9,172 nucleotides of DNA from CAYZXK01 sp964482395 (GTDB lineage: Bacteria; Planctomycetota; Phycisphaerae; UBA1845; Fen-1342), in contig CAYZXK010000201.1 of the NCBI GenBank assembly GCA_964482395.1, forward strand, positions 1 to 9,172. Reading direction: 5' to 3'. Position 1 is the first letter of the stretch, and each line of letters begins with the position of its first letter. Under the pieces are notes generated by a model. It saw only the letters and a list, made by a program, of their open reading frames with translations, made no database searches and was not told the origin of the DNA. Shown here piece after piece: positions 1 to 6,223 of this stretch. The translations under genes and the position numbers were made by a program.

Positions 1-92
1 AGCGGATCGTGTACGGTCTGGTGGCGTACTACAACGCCAAGTACGCCACGCGGGTCTGCAAAGAATTCCGGGAGGTCCGCGGTGTGGCCTGA
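1..92 (+). CDS. C-terminal end of an unidentified protein (partial)
   Basis: Only the last 29 codons of this gene are inside the window. The reading frame begins at base 3 and stops at TGA 90-92. The tail is mixed aromatic and basic (it contains VAYYNAKYATRVCKEF) and has the high GC at third positions seen in the neighbouring genes. I do not recognise the family. In actinobacteria a Nif3-like protein often precedes a zinc-ribbon/RNase HI pair, but this tail does not look like a Nif3 C-terminus. A different frame stays open from 82 to 327, but it has no coding character and runs across the next gene's start. Direction and stop are fairly sure; function is unknown. Confidence 0.6.
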   Translation, partial: RIVYGLVAYYNAKYATRVCKEFREVRGVA

Positions 93-140
93 AATGCCCT
101 TCTTAACCCGCAACAATTACACACGGGAATTGACGTTACC

Positions 141-159
141 CAAGCCGGCCGGAGGCTTG
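141..159. other. small inverted repeat in the 93-235 gap
   Basis: CAAGCC (141-146) and GGCTTG (154-159) form a perfect 6-bp dyad around a 7-nt loop. No T-run follows, so it is a poor intrinsic terminator for the upstream gene. Its right arm overlaps the -35 box at 157-162, so it could equally be an operator. It is short enough to be chance in GC-rich DNA. Confidence 0.25.
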
Positions 160-185
160 CCATCGCGGGGCCGGGCGATCATAAT
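157..185 (+). promoter_or_regulatory. sigma70-like promoter for the zinc-ribbon/RNase HI genes
   Basis: TTGCCA (157-162) matches the -35 consensus at 5 of 6 positions. CATAAT (180-185) matches the -10 consensus at 5 of 6. The spacer is exactly 17 bp. Transcription would start near 192, leaving about 44 nt of leader before the ATG at 236. This is inferred by eye from consensus elements. Confidence 0.5.
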
Positions 186-235
186 TCATGGTTTTGGGAG
201 ATCCCCTCGGGAGGTGAGGTCGGCGGAGAGCGCGA

Positions 236-967
236 ATGCGAGCAATGCTCGAATCCTTGATGGCCTTGCAGCAAATCGAGCTTCAAATCGTGGACATCCG
301 CCGCCAGCTAGCCGCCAAGCAGGATAGCGTGGCCCGTCAGGCCCACAAGGTCAGAGCGGCCGAACAGGCCCTGCTGGCCCAGCGCGAGGAATTGCAGCGC
401 GCTCAGATTGAGATGGACGAGGTGGACCTGGACCTCAAGGCCCGCAACGCCCACATCAGCAAACTCCGGGACAACCTCAACGCGGTCCGGACCAACAAGG
501 AATACGCGGCCGTCCTGTCCCAGCTCAACAACGAAAAAGCGGATCTCTCGCGGCTGGAAAGCCGGGCTTATGAGCTGATGGCGGCGGTGGAGGCCCGCAA
601 GAAGTCGCTGACCGAACATCAGGAAACGCTGGAGCAAGAAGCCAAACGGCTGGCCATCCTGGAAAGTCAGTTGGCCGAGGCCCAGGGTTCGCTGGCCGAC
701 CGACTCACCAGCCTCGAGCGGCAGCGCGAGCAGGCGTCGCGAAATCTGGACCCAAAAACCTTAGAACTGTTCAACCGCATCTCCGAACGATATGACGGGG
801 AGGTCATGGCTCGGGTCATACAGGTCCACCCCCGTCGTCAGGAGTACCTATGCGAGGGTTGCAATATGTCTCTGGCGGCCGAGCGAGCCAACTCGTTGAT
901 GACCCGCGACGAGGTCATCACTTGTGATAACTGCGGCCGCATACTGCACTTGGAGAAAGGTTCCTAG
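236..967 (+). CDS. C4-type zinc-ribbon, coiled-coil protein (DUF164/HP0958-like)
   Basis: The 243-residue protein has two parts. Residues 1 to about 190 are a long charged helical hairpin rich in Gln, Glu, Arg and Leu with coiled-coil character. The C-terminus is a C4 zinc ribbon with CEGC (C206, C209) and CDNC (C230, C233). This is the layout of the family that includes Helicobacter HP0958, where the coiled coil binds protein partners and the ribbon can bind RNA. The role here is not known; a cytoplasmic nucleic-acid or chaperone function is likely. The ATG at 236 has GGAGAG 5 nt upstream; the in-frame ATG at 245 would be too far from it. The stop lies 14 bp before the RNase HI start, so the two are probably co-transcribed. 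Family assignment is confident; function is inferred. Confidence 0.88.
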   Translation: MRAMLESLMALQQIELQIVDIRRQLAAKQDSVARQAHKVRAAEQALLAQREELQRAQIEMDEVDLDLKARNAHISKLRDNLNAVRTNKEYAAVLSQLNNEKADLSRLESRAYELMAAVEARKKSLTEHQETLEQEAKRLAILESQLAEAQGSLADRLTSLERQREQASRNLDPKTLELFNRISERYDGEVMARVIQVHPRRQEYLCEGCNMSLAAERANSLMTRDEVITCDNCGRILHLEKGS

Positions 968-981
968 CCGGAAGGTGCGCG

Positions 982-1830
982 GTGGATTTGATAATCCATG
1001 TGGATGGGGGGGCGCGCGGAAATCCGGGACCGGCCGGGGCGGGCGTGGTCATTGAGGACGAGCAGGGGCGGCTGATCCACGAGGCCGGCTATTTCCTCGG
1101 GCGCCACACCAATAACGCGGCCGAGTACCACGCCCTTCTGCGGGCGCTGGAGCGGGCCGCCCGCGTCCAGAGCCAGGCCCTGACCATCTGCTGCGACAGT
1201 GAACTTCTGGTCCGCCAACTGACTGGCGAATACCAGGTCAGGAGTGATCGACTGATGGCTTTGTTCAACCAGGCCCAGCTACTTCTGGTCCGGGGACCGC
1301 GTTGGACCATCAAGCACATCCCACGCGAGCAGAACCAGCGGGCCGATCGGCTGGCCAACCTGGCCATGGATCAGCAGCGGGATATCATCCTTTTCGATGT
1401 TGATCAGCCGCAGTCCGTGGCTGCGGTGCGGCCGCCTGAGCCTGACTCGGCTCAGTCAGCCGCCGGCGAGATTGCCGCCGACCAGCCTCGGCCGGCGGCC
1501 ACCCGGCGGCCAGCGGAAACGGTCGGCGAGGGTTCCAAGCGGAGAGCAGTCTGCATTACCCTGGTACGTCACCCGCTGCCGGGTTGCTGTCCGGCCGGCG
1601 GAGTTCCAGAACCGGTCTTCACGGTGGAGAATAGTCTGCCGGCGGGTCTGTGCATCCATGCTGCCTACGCCCTGCTGCCGACGCTGTTGGCCATCCAGAA
1701 TACTGACCCGGGCGAGTTTGCCGCCGTCCCCACTCTTACCGTGCGGTGCAGCCACCCAGGTTGTGGGGCCGAATTCACTTTGTGCCCGGTCCGGTCTTCC
1801 AACGGCGTTCCACGTCGCCCGACTGAGTAA
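982..1830 (+). CDS. RNase HI-family protein with cysteine-containing C-terminal extension
   Basis: Residues 1 to about 134 are an RNase H fold. It starts with DGGARGNPG (D8), then NNAAEYHALL (E48), CCDSELLVRQL (D72) and NQRADRLAN (D122). These four acidic residues match the two-metal RNase HI active site, so cleavage of RNA in RNA-DNA hybrids is expected. A Pro/Ala-rich linker (about 140-185) leads to an extension with C191, C202, C203, C224, C256, C261 and C268. The pattern there (ITLV, then LPAGLC, then VRCSHPGC, then FTLCPV) resembles the small cysteine-containing family TIGR04076; this is my recognition by eye. The start is GTG at 982, with GGAAGG 6 nt upstream and no better in-frame choice. 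Mycobacterial relatives next to the same zinc-ribbon gene carry a phosphatase-like C-terminal domain instead. The nuclease call is strong; the extension call is moderate. Confidence 0.87.
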   Translation: MDLIIHVDGGARGNPGPAGAGVVIEDEQGRLIHEAGYFLGRHTNNAAEYHALLRALERAARVQSQALTICCDSELLVRQLTGEYQVRSDRLMALFNQAQLLLVRGPRWTIKHIPREQNQRADRLANLAMDQQRDIILFDVDQPQSVAAVRPPEPDSAQSAAGEIAADQPRPAATRRPAETVGEGSKRRAVCITLVRHPLPGCCPAGGVPEPVFTVENSLPAGLCIHAAYALLPTLLAIQNTDPGEFAAVPTLTVRCSHPGCGAEFTLCPVRSSNGVPRRPTE

Positions 1831-1920
1831 CGCCCGCGCGCTTGCTCGCCGCCTGGAACCTGCTCCAGCAGGGCCGGCCCGAGAAGTCTTCGCGCCGGCA
1901 GGCTGGGACAGGACGCTCCG

Positions 1921-2631
1921 ATGAGCAGGGGCAATCGGCCTGGGCTTCAGCCCGAGGACTGGCTTGCCCAGCAGAACCGCCGGGTGATCGCGTGCCGCCG
2001 GTGCCCCCGGCTGCGAAACTATTGTCGGCAAGTCGCGCAGGCCAAACGGGCTGCGTTCCCGGACGACATCTATTGGGGCCGACCGGTACCGAGTTTCGGC
2101 CCGGCGGACGCCCACCTGCTGGTGGTCGGGCTAGCGCCCGCGGCCCATGGAGCCAACCGGACCGGGCGGCTCTTTACCGGTGACCGGAGCGGGGACTGGC
2201 TGTTTCGAGCTTTGTATCGGGGCGGGTTCGCCAGCCAGCCGTTGTCGACTCGCCGCGATGATGGCCTTCGGCTGATCGACTGTCTGGTGACCGCCGCCTG
2301 TCGGTGTGCTCCTCCGGCCAATCGCCCCGATCGAAGCGAACTGCTGGCTTGCCGCCAGTACCTTTACCAGATCATGGAGCGACTGCCTTGGCGAGTGGCC
2401 GTCGCGTTGGGCGGCCTGGCCTGGCAGGCTTGCGGGCAGACGCTGGGCGTCCGGCTGCCGCGATTCGCCCACGGAGTCGCATTCCGCCTCCCAGACGGGC
2501 GTTTGCTGCTGGCCAGCTACCATCCCAGTCAGCAGAACACATTCACCGGGCGGCTGACTGAACCGATGCTGGACGCCATTTTCGCCACGGCCCGCCGGGC
2601 GTTGCAGGCGACCAGCCTTCGCTCGGGCTGA
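1921..2631 (+). CDS. udgB: Uracil-DNA glycosylase, family 5 (UdgB-type, Fe-S)
   Basis: The 236-residue protein excises uracil, and in characterised family 5 members other deaminated bases, to start base-excision repair. The N-terminal CRRC (C25, C28) together with C129 (CAPPANRP) and C144 fit the four ligands of the 4Fe-4S cluster seen in family 4/5 enzymes. Motif 1 is GLAPAAHGANRTGRLFTGD (70-88), with the AAHG form typical of family 5 rather than the GEAPG of family 4. Motif 2 is SYHPSQQNTFTGRLT (199-213) with the catalytic-pocket HPS. Length fits the family. The ATG at 1921 has only a weak GGA 7 nt upstream. It lies 90 bp after the RNase HI gene in the same direction and may share its transcript, making a small genome-maintenance group. 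Confidence 0.93.
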   Translation: MSRGNRPGLQPEDWLAQQNRRVIACRRCPRLRNYCRQVAQAKRAAFPDDIYWGRPVPSFGPADAHLLVVGLAPAAHGANRTGRLFTGDRSGDWLFRALYRGGFASQPLSTRRDDGLRLIDCLVTAACRCAPPANRPDRSELLACRQYLYQIMERLPWRVAVALGGLAWQACGQTLGVRLPRFAHGVAFRLPDGRLLLASYHPSQQNTFTGRLTEPMLDAIFATARRALQATSLRSG

Positions 2632-2744
2632 TGGCGTGCAAGCCATTTTCGAGGGCCTTTTATCGGACCATCACCAACATCCGCGCCCAAGTGGCCGGCC
2701 CCACGCCGCCCAGACGCGCTGAATATGCCGGCACCCGCGAGCGT

Positions 2745-2750
2745 TATACT
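2745..2750 (+). promoter_or_regulatory. possible -10 element for the 2788-5602 gene pair
   Basis: TATACT matches the -10 consensus at 5 of 6 positions and would give a start near 2757, about 30 nt before the ATG at 2788. No recognisable -35 box lies 16-18 bp upstream, so this is weak. The rest of the 2632-2787 gap holds no gene. Confidence 0.3.
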
Positions 2751-2787
2751 CCATGTCAGACAGACGCGGCTTTTGCGGAGGCGCAAC

Positions 2788-4458
2788 ATGCCGTTTCGGT
2801 CGCCGTCGCCAGCGTCGCTGGACCGAATGTTTCATGCCGGAAACTGGTCCAAGGATCGACGCGCCGCTCGTACAACGGCGGTCCTCCTGGGCGGGATCGC
2901 TTGGCGCCCGAAGTCGCGTTGGCCAGGTGGCTGGGGCGTCCGGGTGGTGGTTCCGGTTTTGGTTGGGTGGGCGTTGGGGGTCGAGCCGGGCATCGGCCAG
3001 GACGATCCGGGCGGCGAGTTGGCCAGGAAGATCCAAAGTCAACAGCAACGTGAGCTGGCCGCCAGCCAGAAGCTCCTCGATGAGCTGAAGTTGACCCGCG
3101 GCCAGGCCCGGCGGTTGCTTCCCATCCTGGACAAGGCGGGCGCACTTTACATCGAGAGCTATGACCGGGAGGCGAAGCTTCTGCCCGAGCTGCATTCGGC
3201 TCTGACGGCGTTGGCCGCTGAGGACCGGCTGAATCGGGGCTTCACCCCGACGGTGGAGCGACGGGCTGGTCAGCTCGGTCGTGAGGAAAAGGAGTTGCGC
3301 GAGGCCGCGACTGAGGAGTTGGCCGAGCTTGAGCGGCAGGCCGCCAGAATCCTCACTTCGGCCCAGCGGCAGGCGATCGGGCTGCCGGCCCGTGGTACGG
3401 ACAAGCCCGGCTTGCCCGGCGACGGGGCACGGTCGGTTAGTGGCGGCCAGCCGCCGGATGATGCTGCCGAGCTGGAGCGGTGGCGACTGGGGGTGCTGCG
3501 GGCGGAATTGGACGCGCTGAACGCTCGCAAACACCGGCAGCTTGGCCGGCTGGGGCGCCAATTGCTGGTGCCGGCCGCCTTCGAGTCGGTTTGCCGACTG
3601 GCTGGGACTGGCTTGTCCCCGACCTTGCTGGAAGCGGTCGAGGTCTACCAAACCGGTCGCCCCGACTCCCCCTTACAGCGGGTGCAGCAGCAGCGGGAGG
3701 AAGTCCGGCGGCTGCGCAAAGAAATCAACAACTGGAACCTTATTAACGGACTGTACCTGGACCAGGACCAAATCCAGCGGATCGTCAGCCTGTACCAGGC
3801 CGCGGTCGGGGACCTGGAGCGGCCGCGGCGCCTTAGCAAAGCTGAGCTGGTCGAGCTTGAGCGATCGATCGAGCAACTGCTCAACCCCGGACAGCTCCAG
3901 GTCCTGGCCGAATACAAGGCATGCCTGATTCCGCCGAAAAACCTGAAGGATCCGGTGCGGGTCGGCCAGGCCAATGACGATTCGGCCTACGAGCGATGGT
4001 TGGAGCGGAGCCGTCGATTAACCGGACCGGCGCTGGACCGGGCCATCGACCAGGTGCTACAGCAGGAAAGTGAGCGGTTGGGTGAGCTGAGCCGGGCCGA
4101 GCGGCAGAAGCGAGCGGCGTTGCTAGGCCGAACTGTCCGACGCGCAGCCGCCATGTCGGACGTCGAGTTCGAGATCAGCAAGTCGGAACTGGCCGCTCGC
4201 CTCACGCCGCCGGACCGGGTTGGAGAGCTTCGGGCGGAGATCGAGCGCCTGGCCCGGGCGCTGGGCGAGCCGGGGCGGTTGAGCCGGTTCATGCTGAACC
4301 CGGAGTTCATCGGTCAGCTTCGGCAGCGTGGCGAGCAGTTGGTCGCCGGCCCGGAACGCCGATCGGCCGACCTGGCGGCCGGGCCGCAGGCCGAGAACTG
4401 CGAGAAGGGCTGCGCGATCAAACCGCGGGGAGCGGCCCAGAAACCGCCTGAACGGTAG
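2788..4458 (+). CDS. Exported helical/coiled-coil protein with LTxxQ-like helices, function unknown
   Basis: I chose ATG 2788 because GGAGG (2777-2781) lies 6 nt upstream, giving 556 residues. An in-frame ATG at 2725 lacks such a site. After a basic N-terminus of about 50 residues comes a hydrophobic stretch (51-66, VRVVVPVLVGWALG), which reads as a signal sequence or membrane anchor. The rest is almost all charged helix. Several segments resemble the LTxxQ pattern of Spy/CpxP-like periplasmic proteins: LTRGQARRLLPIL (102-114), LTSAQRQAI (189-197), LDQDQIQRIVSLYQ (324-337) and LNPGQLQVLAEYKACLIPP (365-383). NCEKGC (537-542) near the C-terminus is a possible metal or disulfide site. It ends 7 bp before the radical SAM gene, so the two are likely one unit. 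A periplasmic scaffold or sensor is a guess; I do not recognise a named family. Confidence 0.75.
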   Translation: MPFRSPSPASLDRMFHAGNWSKDRRAARTTAVLLGGIAWRPKSRWPGGWGVRVVVPVLVGWALGVEPGIGQDDPGGELARKIQSQQQRELAASQKLLDELKLTRGQARRLLPILDKAGALYIESYDREAKLLPELHSALTALAAEDRLNRGFTPTVERRAGQLGREEKELREAATEELAELERQAARILTSAQRQAIGLPARGTDKPGLPGDGARSVSGGQPPDDAAELERWRLGVLRAELDALNARKHRQLGRLGRQLLVPAAFESVCRLAGTGLSPTLLEAVEVYQTGRPDSPLQRVQQQREEVRRLRKEINNWNLINGLYLDQDQIQRIVSLYQAAVGDLERPRRLSKAELVELERSIEQLLNPGQLQVLAEYKACLIPPKNLKDPVRVGQANDDSAYERWLERSRRLTGPALDRAIDQVLQQESERLGELSRAERQKRAALLGRTVRRAAAMSDVEFEISKSELAARLTPPDRVGELRAEIERLARALGEPGRLSRFMLNPEFIGQLRQRGEQLVAGPERRSADLAAGPQAENCEKGCAIKPRGAAQKPPER

Positions 4459-4465
4459 GGCTTGC

Positions 4466-5602
4466 ATGGACCAGCGGGCTCTTACGCGCCGGGATTTCCT
4501 GGTTTCAGCCGGGCAGTGTCTTGGGGCGGCCTGCCTGGGAGCATCGCTGATCCCCGGTCCGATCGCCCAGGCGCAGGAAGCGGGTCGGTGGGTTCGCGAG
4601 GTGGATGGCTACATCCAGTTGCCGGGGCAGAAGATTCAGTGTTTCGTCTGCCCGCTGCACTGCGTGCTGAGTGACGGCGAGACCTGTTTCTGCCGCACGC
4701 GGACCAATGTCGGCGGCCGGCTGTTCACCCGCGCGTACAACAATCCCTGCATTCTGCAAGTCGACCCGGTCGAGAAGCTGCCGCTGCATCACTTCCGTCC
4801 CGGCACTCAGACCCTGACCATTGGGGTTGGCGGGTGCAATGTCCGCTGCCTTTACTGCCAGAACTGGGAGCAGTCGCAGAGAATGCCGGATGAGCTGAAG
4901 ACCTTCGAGCTGACGCCCCGGCAGGCGGTCTCGCTGGCCCGGCAGAAGAAGATCGATACGCTCGCCCTGAGCTATACGGAGCCGGTCGCCTTTCTGGAAT
5001 ACGCCAAGGACATCGCGCAGGCCGCTCGGGCGGCCAGGCTGCGGGTCGTGGTGGCGACGGCCGCGTTCGTCGAGCCGGGGCCGCTGCTGGAGCTGGCTCG
5101 GCATGTCGATGCGTTCGTCGTTTCTCTCAAGGGGTTCACCGAGGAGTTCTACCATCGCGTGTGCGGCATTCGGCTGGCTCCGGTGCTGGCGGCACTGGAA
5201 GCCCTGCACCAGCGGAGCGGTTGCTGGCTGGAGCTGCTGAATTTGATAGTGCCCAGCTACAACGACGACCCGGAGCAGGTCCGCCAGACGACCCGGTGGA
5301 TTCATGAGCACCTTGGGGATGATGTGCCGCTGCATTTGGCCCGCTTCGTACCCACGTACCGGCTGACCAACTTGCCGCGGACGCCTGTGGAGTCGCTGGA
5401 GGAAGGCTGCCGGATAGCCCGCCAGGCCGGCCTGAGATATGTGTACACATCCAACATCGCCCCGCACCCGGCCAACAATACGACCTGTGCCGACTGCGCG
5501 CAGCCGGTGATCGAGCGACTGGGGTTGAAGGTGCTGTCGAATAAGCTGAAAGACGGAACCTGCCCGAACTGTCACCGTAAGCTGCCGGGAATCTGGAAAT
5601 AG
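4466..5602 (+). CDS. amrS: AmmeMemoRadiSam-system radical SAM enzyme with Tat signal
   Basis: The 378-residue protein carries the radical SAM motif CNVRCLYCQN (C124, C128, C131), which binds the 4Fe-4S cluster that cleaves S-adenosylmethionine. Before it is the cysteine block of this family: C59, C62, C66, C74 and C76, ending CFCRTR. After it are two C-terminal CxxC pairs (CADC 341-344, CPNC 366-369). This full pattern is that of AmrS, the partner of the MEMO and AMMECR1 proteins, whose substrate is unknown. Neither partner is in the window. The N-terminus is a twin-arginine signal: TRRDFL (7-12), a hydrophobic region to about 33, and an AQA cleavage-like site (34-36). ATG 4466 is chosen because the signal begins there; the frame is open upstream to 4328 but only overlaps the previous gene. 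GGTAGGG, spanning that gene's stop, may serve as ribosome site. Confidence 0.92.
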   Translation: MDQRALTRRDFLVSAGQCLGAACLGASLIPGPIAQAQEAGRWVREVDGYIQLPGQKIQCFVCPLHCVLSDGETCFCRTRTNVGGRLFTRAYNNPCILQVDPVEKLPLHHFRPGTQTLTIGVGGCNVRCLYCQNWEQSQRMPDELKTFELTPRQAVSLARQKKIDTLALSYTEPVAFLEYAKDIAQAARAARLRVVVATAAFVEPGPLLELARHVDAFVVSLKGFTEEFYHRVCGIRLAPVLAALEALHQRSGCWLELLNLIVPSYNDDPEQVRQTTRWIHEHLGDDVPLHLARFVPTYRLTNLPRTPVESLEEGCRIARQAGLRYVYTSNIAPHPANNTTCADCAQPVIERLGLKVLSNKLKDGTCPNCHRKLPGIWK

Positions 5603-5619
5603 TCGGCCCGACTCTCTCG

Positions 5620-5636
5620 CAGCCGTTTACCGGCTG
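5620..5636. terminator. weak hairpin between convergent genes
   Basis: CAGCCG (5620-5625) and CGGCTG (5631-5636) form a perfect 6-bp stem with the 5-nt loop TTTAC. It lies 17 nt after the radical SAM stop and between two convergent genes, the right place for a bidirectional terminator. There is no real T-run on either side, so an intrinsic terminator is only possible. Confidence 0.35.
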
Positions 5637-5684
5637 GTTGCCTGACAGAAAGCCCCCTCGGGTACACACGCCCGGCAGGGCCAT

Positions 5685-6122
5685 TCAGAAAAACAGGATG
5701 ATCGCGGACCGTTCGATCCGCTCGGGCTTACCCCACAAAAGCTGGGCGGCCTTGTCGCGGTAGACGGGTTGGCGGGCACGCCAGTGGGTCACGTTCCGGG
5801 CCTGCCACTGGACGACATATTGACCGTCCCGCCGGAGGCGCTCCGCGTTTTGCCGCAGGTCGCGGTCAATGAACTCGGCTGCACGTTGGAGCTTGTCCGG
5901 CCGGCTTTGCTCCCGGGCGGCCCAGGTCTGGGCGGTGTCGCTGACTCTCTCCAGCCGGGCCTGGACCCGCCGACTGGCCAGCGACGAAGGCTGGCAGCCC
6001 GTCGCCAGCAGAGCGGTAGCCAAGGCCAGCCACACCGCAGCACTGACCTGCTCCCTTACCGGGGCAAGCCGTTTGCGGGCCGCAGGTATCGGTCTGACTA
6101 TCCGGGCCTTGGTGCCTGCCAT
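5685..6122 (-). CDS. Small lipoprotein, function unknown
   Basis: The 145-residue protein starts with a basic segment, then a hydrophobic run (about 27-40, AAVWLALATALLA) ending in a lipobox-like ATGC with C43 as the lipidated cysteine. The mature part of about 100 residues is highly charged and helical, rich in Arg, Gln and Trp (for example QWQARNVTHWRARQPVY). It ends in the hydrophobic AIILFF. I do not recognise a family. The ATG at 6120-6122 has no ribosome-binding site; a GTG immediately before it is an alternative. The frame stays open to 6809, but the upstream part is Ser/Arg/Pro-rich and overlaps the next gene antisense, so it is not coding. The gene converges on the radical SAM unit. 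Envelope localisation is likely, but the gene itself is less certain than its neighbours. Confidence 0.6.
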   Translation of the reverse strand: MAGTKARIVRPIPAARKRLAPVREQVSAAVWLALATALLATGCQPSSLASRRVQARLERVSDTAQTWAAREQSRPDKLQRAAEFIDRDLRQNAERLRRDGQYVVQWQARNVTHWRARQPVYRDKAAQLLWGKPERIERSAIILFF

Positions 6123-6129
6123 CACGGTT

Positions 6130-6135
6130 ATCGTA
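6130..6135 (-). promoter_or_regulatory. possible -10 element for the lipoprotein gene
   Basis: Read on the minus strand, TACGAT ends 7 nt before the ATG. It matches the -10 consensus at 4 of 6 positions and would make the transcript leaderless, which would fit the missing ribosome-binding site. No clear -35 is present. Confidence 0.22.
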
Positions 6136-6188
6136 CCGCGCCGGCCTGGAAAAGTTGCGATACTTTGGCATCGAACGGCCGGGAGCGG

Positions 6189-6217
6189 TTGCATTGTCCA
6201 GCGGCCAAGCCTATGAT
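6189..6217 (+). promoter_or_regulatory. sigma70-like promoter inside the divergent gap
   Basis: TTGCAT (6189-6194) and TATGAT (6212-6217) are separated by exactly 17 bp. The -10 box matches at 5 of 6 positions and the -35 at 3 of 6 (the key TTG). The start would be near 6224, just before the first hairpin at 6228 and far from any start codon (the next real gene begins at 6625). It therefore looks like the promoter of a separate transcript. Confidence 0.42.
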
Positions 6218-6223
6218 TTCCTT

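Noticed and set aside
82..327. ORF overlapping the start of the zinc-ribbon gene
   Set aside because: It is out of frame with both neighbours, starts inside the first gene's tail, has no ribosome-binding site and carries a low-complexity translation.
1456..2115. Antisense ORF across the RNase HI/glycosylase junction
   Set aside because: It overlaps two well-supported genes and has no domain or ribosome-binding site that convinces.
2671..3651. Long antisense ORF opposite the helical protein gene
   Set aside because: Gln/Arg/Pro-rich mirror of a codon-biased gene with no motif. The plus strand has the export signal, ribosome site and heptads.
4505..5575. Long antisense ORF opposite the radical SAM gene
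   Set aside because: It mirrors a confident gene in high-GC sequence, where antisense frames stay open by composition. The protein shows no recognisable domain.
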